Assembly: GCF_001883705.2 (NCBI RefSeq)
Contig: NZ_MDEQ02000006.1
Span: 248,001 to 312,000 of the forward strand
DNA from: Burkholderia catarinensis
GTDB taxonomy: Bacteria; Pseudomonadota; Gammaproteobacteria; Burkholderiales; Burkholderiaceae
Length of the DNA stretch: 64,000 bases
Reading direction: 5' to 3'
Below, piece by piece: positions 53,836-63,030 of this stretch. The notes beneath the pieces are model-generated. The model was not told where the DNA came from, did not search any database, and saw nothing but the letters and a program-made list of their open reading frames with translations. Positions within the stretch are counted from its first letter, which is position 1. Each line of letters starts with the position of its first letter. The position numbers and the translations under genes are program-made.

Positions 53836-54114
53836 TCAGGTGCTGGCGGCGAGACGCGGGCCCGTGCTTCGGGGAGTGGAATCAAGGTCGGGACGTTGCG
53901 AGGCCTGCGAGGTCACCCACGGATCGATGCCTTGCTTCTGCACCTCCTCGAGGAATGACACACGTGTGCGCCAGTAATCCGCCTGTAATTTCGCATCGAT
54001 GACGCGCTGTTCGGCTGTGAACAGTTCCATGCGCGCCGTCACGAGCATCGACGCGGCGGTTTTTTCCGGCGTGGGGGCGTGTCGCATCGCCCAACGGCTG
54101 ATCCAGTTCAACAT
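53836..54114 (-). CDS. Small hypothetical protein with a helical core
   Basis: A 92-residue protein, start ATG 54114 chosen because CGGAGGT lies just upstream. Residues about 17-60 (KTAASMLVTARMELFTAEQRVIDAKLQADYWRTRVSFLEEVQ) should form a long helix or coiled coil. No family is recognised. It is probably expressed given the good ribosome site. Confidence 0.6.
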   Translation of the reverse strand: MLNWISRWAMRHAPTPEKTAASMLVTARMELFTAEQRVIDAKLQADYWRTRVSFLEEVQKQGIDPWVTSQASQRPDLDSTPRSTGPRLAAST

Positions 54115-54870
54115 GCTGACCTCCGTGATTGCGGACGAACCCGCATCGGGCAATCGCAATCGGCCGTGCCTGCCCGAACGCGCAACGGCCTTGACCGCCA
54201 TTCACCGCCTGGCCTGCACGGACTGCGACTCCCCCGCGTCGGCAATTACCGGCCGGCGTGTGCATGCGCGGTGTATCTATCCTAGAAAGACTTGCCGGTT
54301 TACGCGATGGGGTCTTGCAATCTTTTACACAGAAACCACAGTCGCCCCCGCATCGCGAAATGACAGTTGCGGGCGGGACGGCTTCGGCGCAGGATAGCCC
54401 GATATCTGCAGCCGCCTGGGCTGCCGAATGGCCGCTGCACGCCGCTGCGCAATCGCACCGGTCGCGCGCACGTTCACGCGCATCCGATGCCCGCACCACG
54501 TGCGTGCAGCATGCGGGCGCTCCATTTCAGGCGAATGTCATCGTGCACCTGCCACGCGCGCTGCGTGCGCACCGTTGTGTACGCATCGGCCGACCTCGTT
54601 CGTTCCTCCCGCTCCCCTTTCCGCCCTTTCTGCCGGTCCGTTCCGTCCGAACCGGTAAAATGCGCGCCTTCGTCGCGCGGCCGGGCTGCCAGACCGTTCG
54701 CGCGCAGGCAATCGATCGTGCCCCCAACTATATCGTCCGAGCTATCCGCGCTATTACAATCCGCCGATAGCCGGGCAATAGTGGCTGGTTACAGTACGCC
54801 GGCCGTGCACTGCCTTTACAACAATTCGGCACAACAATCAACACGACAACCCGACCGGAGAAACGCCTTC
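54115..54870. other. Long stretch without a supported gene
   Basis: About 755 bp upstream of the purine permease. Several open frames of 60-170 codons exist but are basic, low-complexity and lack ribosome sites. The base composition is lower than the surroundings and includes AT-rich patches near 54270-54330 and 54725-54840 that may hold promoters. A purine-responsive element was looked for and none was convincing. Confidence 0.4.
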
Positions 54871-56172
54871 ATGGAATCCATCAAGCGGTATTTCGGCTTC
54901 GCTGAAGCTGGCACCGACTTCCGCACCGAAATACTCGCGGGCGTCACCACGTTCCTGACGATGGCATACATCATCTTCGTCAACCCCACGATCCTCGGCG
55001 ACGCCGGTATGCCGAAGGAATCCGTGTTCGTCGCGACCTGCCTCGTCGCGGCGCTCGCGTCGATCATCATGGGGCTGTACGCGAACTACCCGATCGCGTG
55101 CGCGCCCGGCATGGGCCTGAACGCGTATTTCGCGTACACGGTCGTCAAGGGGATGGGCTTCACGTGGCAGGCCGCCCTCGGCGCGGTGTTCATCTCCGGC
55201 TGCCTGTTCCTGCTCGTCACGCTGTTCCGCGTGCGCGAGGCGATCGTCAACGGCATTCCGAAATCGCTGCGGATCTCGATCACGGCGGGTATCGGCCTGT
55301 TCCTCGGCATCATCTCGCTGAAGACGTCGGGCGTGATCGTCGGCAGCCCGGCCACGCTCGTCACGCTCGGCGACCTGCACAAGCACGACACGATCCTCGC
55401 GATCATCGGCTTCTTCACGATCGTCACGCTCGACCACCTGCGCGTGCGCGGCGCGATCCTGATCGGCATCATCGGCGTGACGATCCTGTCGTTCTTCTTC
55501 GGCGACAACCAGTTCCACGGCGTGTTCTCCGCGCCGCCGTCGATCGACGCGACGCTGTTCCAGCTCGACATCCGCGCCGCGCTGTCGACCGGCATCATCA
55601 ACGTGATCCTCGTGTTCTTCCTCGTCGAGCTGTTCGACGCGACGGGCACGCTGATGGGCGTCGCGAACCGTGCGGGCCTGCTCGTCGAAGGCAAGATGAA
55701 CCGCCTGAACAAGGCGCTGCTCGCCGACAGCACGGCGATCGTCGCGGGCTCGGTGCTCGGCACGTCGTCGACCACCGCGTATATCGAAAGCGCATCGGGC
55801 GTGCAGGCCGGCGGCCGCACCGGCGTGACGGCCATCACCGTCGCGGTGCTGTTCCTCGCATGCCTGTTCATCGCGCCGCTCGCCGGCGTCGTGCCGGCCT
55901 ATGCAACGGCACCCGCGCTGCTGTACGTGTCGTGCCTGATGATGCGCGAGATGGTCGACGTGCCGTGGGACGATGCGACGGAAGCCGTGCCGGCCGCGCT
56001 GACCGCGCTGCTGATGCCGTTCACGTACTCGATCGCGAACGGCGTCGCGTTCGGCTTCATCTCGTACGGCGGCCTCAAGCTGCTGACGGGCCAGGCGCGC
56101 ACGGTCAAGCCGATCGTGTGGGTCATCGCGGCGGTGTTCCTGTTCCGCTTCTTCTATCTCGGCAGCGAGTGA
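54871..56172 (+). CDS. NCS2/AzgA-type purine permease
   Basis: A 433-residue inner-membrane transporter with about 13 hydrophobic segments. AzgA hallmarks are RTEILAGVTTFLTMAYIIFVNP at the N-terminus, ANYPIACAPGMGLNAYFAYTVV in TM3, VELFDATGTLMGVANRAGLL, and GTSSTTAYIESASGVQAGGRTGVTAI with the signature in TM10. These proteins import adenine, guanine or hypoxanthine with protons. The start is ATG 54871, with ACCGGAG 10 nt upstream. A strong terminator at 56207-56230 follows. It appears to be a single-gene unit. Confidence 0.93.
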   Translation: MESIKRYFGFAEAGTDFRTEILAGVTTFLTMAYIIFVNPTILGDAGMPKESVFVATCLVAALASIIMGLYANYPIACAPGMGLNAYFAYTVVKGMGFTWQAALGAVFISGCLFLLVTLFRVREAIVNGIPKSLRISITAGIGLFLGIISLKTSGVIVGSPATLVTLGDLHKHDTILAIIGFFTIVTLDHLRVRGAILIGIIGVTILSFFFGDNQFHGVFSAPPSIDATLFQLDIRAALSTGIINVILVFFLVELFDATGTLMGVANRAGLLVEGKMNRLNKALLADSTAIVAGSVLGTSSTTAYIESASGVQAGGRTGVTAITVAVLFLACLFIAPLAGVVPAYATAPALLYVSCLMMREMVDVPWDDATEAVPAALTALLMPFTYSIANGVAFGFISYGGLKLLTGQARTVKPIVWVIAAVFLFRFFYLGSE

Positions 56173-56200
56173 CCGAAGCGCGTCGGCGCGATGCACGATG

Positions 56201-56230
56201 AAAAAAACGCCACCTTCGGGTGGCGTTTTT
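56201..56230 (+). terminator. Strong intrinsic terminator of the purine permease gene
   Basis: A run of seven A, then ACGCCACC-TTCG-GGTGGCGT (stem 56207-56214 with 56219-56226) and TTTTTG. The UUCG tetraloop and flanking A and T runs make it bidirectional. Confidence 0.92.
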
Positions 56231-56425
56231 GTTTGCGCACGGTTTCTTCTGCGATCCTGACGAATCGGCGCGCGCTGTCATGCCGGCACTCGAGCAGCCA
56301 GCACGGCCCGCATACGAAAATGCCGCCCGGCCCCGCCGAACGGCATTGCGCGACAGGCAACATCTTCGCGTACGCAGCGTTCAGTCATGCGCGCCGCAAG
56401 ACGAGCGTCGTTTCGTCAGCTTTCG

Positions 56426-56713
56426 TCAGCGCAAGTTGGCCTCGTAGAAGCGCACGTAACCGCTGCGCAGCGTCACGCATTGCGCGCGCGTCTCCGACAG
56501 CAGGCGCCGTGCGGCCGCCTCGATACGATCGCGGTGCTGGTCGAATGCACCGACCATGTCCTCGAAACGCGGCGATGCCGCGCCGAAGTGATCTTCCAGT
56601 GCCTCGGCCGTGATCTGACATTGGACGCGCTCGCCATTGACCAACGCCGTGAACGCAAGCATCAGGTCACGCCCCGAATACTCAGGCTTCTCGTTCGTGA
56701 AATGGATCTGCAT
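56426..56713 (-). CDS. DUF1488 family protein
   Basis: A 95-residue protein with the DUF1488 layout: IHFTNEKPEYSGRDLMLAFTALVNGERVQCQITAEALEDHFG, then a helix DMVGAFDQHRDRIEAAARRLL. Function is unknown; similar small proteins are widespread in proteobacteria. ATG 56713 is chosen because the domain starts there, with GAGGCGG upstream. It lies alone, reverse to the permease. Confidence 0.8.
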   Translation of the reverse strand: MQIHFTNEKPEYSGRDLMLAFTALVNGERVQCQITAEALEDHFGAASPRFEDMVGAFDQHRDRIEAAARRLLSETRAQCVTLRSGYVRFYEANLR

Positions 56714-56955
56714 GGGGAGCCGCCTCGATCGGTAGAAAACGAATGACCGCGTTCGTCGTCCGCTACCGGCCGGACGAAATGTACGCGGGCTCGCCGACGG
56801 AGGCACGGCCCGCGGGGATCTGGCGCGGACAATGCATGCCGGTTGCTTTCCACTTTAGACGGTTTCGCGCAGGAGACAAATTTTCCGGCGTGCGTCGTTC
56901 CGACGCGCATTTCGTCTGACCTGAACGGCATCCGGCACCATTTCGGAAACCGGCG

Positions 56956-57147
56956 TCAGTGCGGATCGGTGGGCCAGACGTTGAGCGCGATCGCGGCCGT
57001 CGTGACGCCCACCGCAATCGCGGCCGCCCCGTATCGCACCGCATCGGTCAGATCGAACAGCAACCCGTGGATCGCCACGGCAATGCCGCCCAGCATGATG
57101 AAGGTGGCGATGGCCGCCAGCACGACTCTCAGTTCCGTCCGAACCAT
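56956..57147 (-). CDS. DUF2964-like small membrane protein
   Basis: A 63-residue protein with two predicted membrane helices (RVVLAAIATFIMLGGIAVAIHGLLF and RYGAAAIAVGVTTAAIALNVW). It matches the DUF2964 type found almost only in Burkholderia. GGGAGA lies 7-12 nt before ATG 57147; the longer frame from 57465 has no such site. Function unknown. Confidence 0.75.
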   Translation of the reverse strand: MVRTELRVVLAAIATFIMLGGIAVAIHGLLFDLTDAVRYGAAAIAVGVTTAAIALNVWPTDPH

Positions 57148-57427
57148 GATGCGTCTCCCGAACGGATGCATGTCGCGTCGCATGCATGTTGCAGTGCGGA
57201 ACACGGCGCGCGCGTGCTCCATTTCCATCATTGCAGGCGGGCGCTTAAAAGCAAGGGGATTTTGTTCGCAGTCGCGCATCGCACGTGGCGCTTGTATGAT
57301 GATGCGTACCCGGACGGCCGGCCTTCGTGCATCGATGGTGCGCCGCAAGCGGAGGATGCAATCCGCGGATGGTTTCGGCGCGTGTGGGCGCGCCGGATTG
57401 GCCGGTCGAGGAGCATGGGGCCCGCGC

Positions 57428-57613
57428 AAGCGCTGAAGCGCTGACTGGGACCGACTGCGAAGCATGGGTCCAGAGTAAGCGCTAAAGCACTAACTGGGCC
57501 GACCGCGAAGCATGGGACCCGAGTAAGCGCTAAAGCGCTAACTCTGGTCGACCGCGAAGCATGGGGTCCCAGTAAGCGCTGAAGCGCTAACTGGGACCGA
57601 CAGGAGACAAGTC
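57428..57613 (+). repeat. Tandem 48-49 bp hairpin repeats leading into a regulator gene
   Basis: Four cores of the form AAGCGCTRAAGCGCT start at 57429, 57478, 57526 and 57575 (spacing 49, 48, 49 bp). Between them runs a shared string around GACCGCGAAGCATGGG. Flanking arms differ between copies but stay complementary, for example GGTCCCAGT at 57566-57574 with ACTGGGACC at 57591-57599. The last copy ends two bases before ACAGGAGAC, the ribosome site of the gene at 57614. The repeat family recurs at 42167-42242. Confidence 0.88.
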
Positions 57614-59518
<1,905 letters not shown>

Positions 59519-59600
59519 CCCGGCCGGCGCCGGCCGCCGGCGGTTCGGGTATGCTTGGCGCGTTGCCGCCGAACCACCGCCCGCGCCGCCCGCCTCGACC

Positions 59601-59903
59601 ATGACCGATCCGGAACACCCGCCCCTCGTGCGCATCGAGCCGCTCGGCACGACCTTCGATGCGCCCGATTCGCTGACGCTGCTCGAAGCCGCCGCATTCG
59701 CGCACGTGTCGCTGCCGCGTTCATGCCGCAACGGCACGTGCCGAAGCTGCCTTTGCCGGATCGTCAGCGGCAGCGTACGCTACACCATCGAATGGCCGGG
59801 GCTGAGCCGCGAGGAAAAGGCCGACGGCTATACGCTGCCGTGCGTGGCCGTCGCCACGTCGGACCTCGTGCTCGACGTGCCCGACGCGGTCATGCTCGAC
59901 TAG
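59601..59903 (+). CDS. 2Fe-2S plant-type ferredoxin
   Basis: A 100-residue ferredoxin. The cluster ligands are CRNGTCRSC (Cys-x4-Cys-x2-Cys) near 45-53 plus a later Cys in TLPCVAVATSDLVLD. It carries electrons to an oxygenase or other redox partner. ATG 59601 is the first Met in frame after the upstream non-coding part. It is 82 bp after the Fis-type regulator on the same strand and could be its target or an unlinked gene; the Rieske oxygenase at 8994 lacks a local electron donor, but the distance makes a link speculative. Confidence 0.88.
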   Translation: MTDPEHPPLVRIEPLGTTFDAPDSLTLLEAAAFAHVSLPRSCRNGTCRSCLCRIVSGSVRYTIEWPGLSREEKADGYTLPCVAVATSDLVLDVPDAVMLD

Positions 59904-59965
59904 ACTGAAACTCGGCGCGCGATCGCGTGCCGTCCTGCAACGGTTGATCCTGCCTGGAGAACGTC

Positions 59966-60460
59966 ATGACCCAGCAAACCGATCGCATCGAAAAGCAGAC
60001 CCAGCTCGCCGCAACACCGGACCGCGTGTGGGAAGCCGTCAGCAATTCCGGGGAATTCGGCACCTGGTTCGGCGTCACGTTCGACGGGCCGTTCGTGGCC
60101 GACCAGCCGCTGTTCGGCCGCATCACGCCGACGCGCGTCGACGACGACGTCGCCAAGGCGCAGGAACCCTATGCAGGCACTGTGTTCGAAATCGTCGTCG
60201 ATCGCGTCGAGCCGAAGCAACTGTTCTCGTTTCGCTGGCATCCGTTCGCGATCGACCCGAATTTCGATTACACGTCCGAGCCGATGACGCTCGTCACGTT
60301 CGCGCTCGCCGCACAGGCCGGCGGCACGCTGCTCACGCTCACCGAAACGGGCTTCGACCAGTTGATCGAAGCGCGCCGCGCGAAGGCCCGCGAGATGAAC
60401 GACCAGGGCTGGACCGCGCAGATGATGCTGATCACGAAATACCTGGCGAAACACGCGTAG
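59966..60460 (+). CDS. SRPBCC (AHSA1-like) domain protein
   Basis: A 164-residue START-fold protein. The N-terminal IEKQTQLAATPDRVWEAVSNSGEFGTWFGV strand-helix and C-terminal helix RAKAREMNDQGWTAQMMLITKYLAKHA are typical of the AHSA1/activator of Hsp90-like group. Members bind hydrophobic ligands or act in stress responses. TGGAGAAC lies 6-13 nt before ATG 59966. It lies 62 bp after the ferredoxin gene. Function unknown. Confidence 0.85.
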   Translation: MTQQTDRIEKQTQLAATPDRVWEAVSNSGEFGTWFGVTFDGPFVADQPLFGRITPTRVDDDVAKAQEPYAGTVFEIVVDRVEPKQLFSFRWHPFAIDPNFDYTSEPMTLVTFALAAQAGGTLLTLTETGFDQLIEARRAKAREMNDQGWTAQMMLITKYLAKHA

Positions 60461-60547
60461 CGCGCCGCAATGCCGCACGCCGTGCCGGCGTCGCGACGTG
60501 CGTGGCATAATCCGCTCCATCGTCGTCCACACGCCGCCGCGCATCGC

Positions 60548-60925
60548 ATGCTGAGTCGTCGTCTCCGGAAAATCGGCAGTCTGATCGGGATGCTCGCCAT
60601 CCTGATGACGGCGCTCGCGCCGACGATCTCGCAGGCGCTGACCACCCAAGGGCGCGTCGACGCGCTGCTGGCCGGCTACTGCACGGCCGCGCCGGCCGGC
60701 GCCGACCACGCCGCCGATTCGGCGTCGAAAAGCCTACAGGCTCATCTCCACGCATGCGGCTATTGCAGCCTGCTTGCCCATACACCCGCGCTGCCCGCGC
60801 CCGAACTGACGTTCGCGGCCAACGTGGGCGTCATCCAGCACCGCGCAGCAACCCGCTTCGACAGCCTGCGCCGCGCGCTGCCACTCACGGCCGCGCAACC
60901 GCGCGCCCCTCCGCTCGCGTCCTGA
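60548..60925 (+). CDS. DUF2946 family protein, probable copper-related membrane protein
   Basis: A 125-residue protein with a hydrophobic N-terminal segment (IGSLIGMLAILMTALAPTISQA) and the DUF2946 motif HLHACGYCSLLAH (two Cys and His pairs). DUF2946 genes usually sit beside TonB receptor, CopC or PCuAC genes for copper uptake, as here. ATG 60548 is chosen as the start of the domain; upstream open codons lack similarity. Binding of copper by the CGYC site is inferred. Confidence 0.75.
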   Translation: MLSRRLRKIGSLIGMLAILMTALAPTISQALTTQGRVDALLAGYCTAAPAGADHAADSASKSLQAHLHACGYCSLLAHTPALPAPELTFAANVGVIQHRAATRFDSLRRALPLTAAQPRAPPLAS

Positions 60926-61227
60926 ACCGTCGTCATCACGCGTGATGCCGTAGCGCATCGCGTGGTCCGCGCACGCCGCCGGCGTGCGTGACGTGTCACG
61001 TTTCGAAGGACGATCATGTCTCACCGTGTTGCGCGCGGCGTCGTGCCGTGCGCGCGGTTGGCCGCTTCCCGTTCGGACTGTCGCGCCGGCATTCGCTCGC
61101 ATGCGAACGTCCGGCCGCGCACGTTCGCGCCGGCGGCAGCCGGCACCGGTGCCTTTGCGATGCCGCTTGCGCATCCGTCCGTCGAATCCGTCTTTCTCCA
61201 TCCGATTCGCCACTCAACCAGCCACCC
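60926..61227. other. Intergenic region before the copC-like gene
   Basis: About 300 bp with no supported gene. In related clusters a receptor or other gene may stand here. An open frame exists but has no domain similarity. It may hold a metal-responsive promoter, though I see no clear operator. Confidence 0.35.
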
Positions 61228-61593
61228 ATGAAAACCGCCACTTTCGCTCGCGGCGCACTCGCCGCACTCGGCTTCGCCGTCATCCAGGCCGCCCATGCGC
61301 ACGCGTTCCCGAAGATGCAAGACCCGGCCGCCAACGCCACGCTCTCGGCCGCGCCGCACGCGGTCACGATCGATTTCAGCGAAGCGCTCGAGCCGGCGTT
61401 CAGCTCGATTGCCGTCACCGACAGCCACGGGCAATCGGTCGCCGACGGGAAATCGGCCGTCGACGCCGGCAACCGGAAGCGGATGCACGTCGCGCTCGCC
61501 AACCTGACGGCCGGCGCGTACACGGTCGCGTGGATCGCAGCGGCCAGCGACGGCCATCGCACGCAAGGCCGCTACACGTTCACGCTGAAGTAA
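61228..61593 (+). CDS. CopC-domain periplasmic copper-binding protein
   Basis: A 121-residue exported protein. A signal peptide (residues 1-23, ending AHA) precedes the mature start HAFPKMQDPAANATLSAAPHAVTIDFSEALEPAFSSIAV, the CopC beta-sandwich with an N-terminal His copper ligand. The end AGAYTVAWIAAASDGHRTQGRYTFTLK is typical, with another His. It binds Cu(II) in the periplasm and passes it on. It is 42 bp before the PCuAC gene and probably cotranscribed with it. Confidence 0.9.
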   Translation: MKTATFARGALAALGFAVIQAAHAHAFPKMQDPAANATLSAAPHAVTIDFSEALEPAFSSIAVTDSHGQSVADGKSAVDAGNRKRMHVALANLTAGAYTVAWIAAASDGHRTQGRYTFTLK

Positions 61594-61635
61594 TTCACGC
61601 GATACCCCCGCATCCACCCATAAGGAAAACCAACA

Positions 61636-62082
61636 ATGAAACACCCGATTCCGGCCGGCCTGCTCTTCGCGCTGCTGGCGCTGCAAGCTCCCGCCACGTT
61701 CGCCGCGCCGGCCGTGCAGGCCAACGCCTGCTGGATCCGCGCGATGCCGGCAACGGTGCCGTCGTCCGGTTACTTCACGCTGAAGAACGACGGCGACGCG
61801 CCCGCCACGCTGACCGGCATCGACACACCCGCATACGGGATGGCGATGGTGCATGAAACGCAGACGAATGGCAGCACCGCGAGGATGGTTCATGTCGACT
61901 CGGTCGTCGTCCCCGCGCACGGCACGGTGACGTTCAAGCCGAAGAGCTATCACGTGATGCTGGAGCAGCCGCGCCAGGCCGTCGCGCCCGGTGCGAAGGT
62001 GCCGTTCCGGCTGCATTTCGCGGACGGCTCGACGGTGTCCGTGACGTGCGACGCCAAGGCGCCGACGTACACCGGCCAGTAA
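61636..62082 (+). CDS. PCuAC-family periplasmic copper chaperone
   Basis: A 148-residue exported protein. After a signal peptide (1-22) the domain shows NACWIRAMPATVPSSGYFTLKN and the metal motif His/Met pattern: MAMVHETQ, a later MVHVDSVVVPAHG and YHVMLEQP. This spacing fits PCuAC, which hands Cu(I) to the CuA site of cytochrome oxidase. AAGGAAA lies about 10 nt before ATG 61636. It follows the CopC-like gene and precedes a small membrane protein gene. Confidence 0.9.
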   Translation: MKHPIPAGLLFALLALQAPATFAAPAVQANACWIRAMPATVPSSGYFTLKNDGDAPATLTGIDTPAYGMAMVHETQTNGSTARMVHVDSVVVPAHGTVTFKPKSYHVMLEQPRQAVAPGAKVPFRLHFADGSTVSVTCDAKAPTYTGQ

Positions 62083-62114
62083 CGCCGCCCGCACCACGAT
62101 CGAAGGAGACGTAT

Positions 62115-62288
62115 ATGAAAAACCGCCTGCCGCTGGCCGCCCTGATCGTCCGCTACCGGACGCCGCTGAATCTCGCCGTACTGATCGCCTGCGGGTTATG
62201 GGCCGCGTGGATCGCGTGGATGACGCGGCCTGCCGCGATCGATACGCCGCCGTCGATCCCCGCGTACTGCATGCGCGACGCGCGCTGA
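62115..62288 (+). CDS. Small single-span membrane protein
   Basis: A 57-residue protein with one clear membrane helix (LNLAVLIACGLWAAWIAWM) and a short Cys-containing tail (AYCMRD). AAGGAGAC lies 4-11 nt before ATG 62115, a strong ribosome site for so small a gene. It follows the copper chaperone gene by 32 bp and could be part of the same transcript. No family recognised. Confidence 0.65.
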   Translation: MKNRLPLAALIVRYRTPLNLAVLIACGLWAAWIAWMTRPAAIDTPPSIPAYCMRDAR

Positions 62289-62385
62289 CGCGCCGCGACG
62301 GCACGGTTCCGGCGCAAGCCTGCGCCATTTTGGCGTGGCATCATCGATTCATCCCGACCGCCGGAACCGCCTCTCGGAGCGACGC

Positions 62386-63015
62386 ATGTCCATTCAGAGC
62401 TGGATACTGTTTGCCGCAGCCTATCTCGCCACGACGCTGTCGCCGGGGCCCAACGTGCTGCTCGTGATCCGCAACACGGTGCGCTACGGCACGCACGGCA
62501 CGGCCGCGACGATCGCGGGCAACCTCGTCGCGCAGGGCGTGGTCGTGCTGCTCGTCGCGCTCGGCGTCGGCGCGGTGCTGGCCGCGATGCCGCCGCTGTT
62601 CGTTGCGATGAAGGTCGTCGGCGCCGCCTACCTGATGTTTCTGGGTGTCCGGCAACTGCGCGGCGACCGGAAGGCCGCCGCCGCGGGCAGCACGGAGGAG
62701 ATCGTCGTGCCCGGCCGCGTGAAGCTGTTCCGCGAAGCGCTGTTCGTGTCGGGCAGCAATCCGAAGACGATGATTTTCCTGTCGGCGTTCATGCCGCAGT
62801 TCGTCGTGCACGACCGCCCGCTCGCGCTGCAGTTCGTCGTGATGTACGCGACGATCGCGTGCACCGTCGTGGTCGTTCACAGCGTCTATTCGGCCGGCGT
62901 GCGCCGGTTCCATCGCGGCTTCGCCATGAGCCGCGCGATGCGTGCGCTCAAGCGCGCCAGCGGGCTGCTGTTCGTCGGGCTCGGAATCAGGCTGCTGACT
63001 GCGCGGCAGGCGTAA
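62386..63015 (+). CDS. LysE/RhtB family amino acid exporter
   Basis: A 209-residue inner-membrane protein with about six hydrophobic segments. Family motifs are LSPGPNVLLVIRNTVRYGTHGTAATIAGN near the start and SGSNPKTMIFLSAFMPQFV in the middle, then C-terminal KRASGLLFVGLGIRLL. Exporters of this family excrete homoserine, threonine or other amino acids. I chose ATG 62386 with CGGAG upstream. It is convergent with the protein kinase gene. Confidence 0.88.
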   Translation: MSIQSWILFAAAYLATTLSPGPNVLLVIRNTVRYGTHGTAATIAGNLVAQGVVVLLVALGVGAVLAAMPPLFVAMKVVGAAYLMFLGVRQLRGDRKAAAAGSTEEIVVPGRVKLFREALFVSGSNPKTMIFLSAFMPQFVVHDRPLALQFVVMYATIACTVVVVHSVYSAGVRRFHRGFAMSRAMRALKRASGLLFVGLGIRLLTARQA

Positions 63016-63030
63016 GCAGGCGCGATCCCG

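Noticed and set aside
54258..54770. 170-codon open frame before the purine permease
   Set aside because: No ribosome site, no recognisable domain and odd composition; treated as non-coding.
57428..57613. CRISPR-like appearance of regular repeats
   Set aside because: The intervals between cores are themselves repeated rather than unique spacers, and no cas gene is present.
59601..59903. Ferredoxin as electron donor for the Rieske oxygenase at 8994
   Set aside because: The genes are 50 kb apart with no shared regulatory element seen, so the link is not supported.
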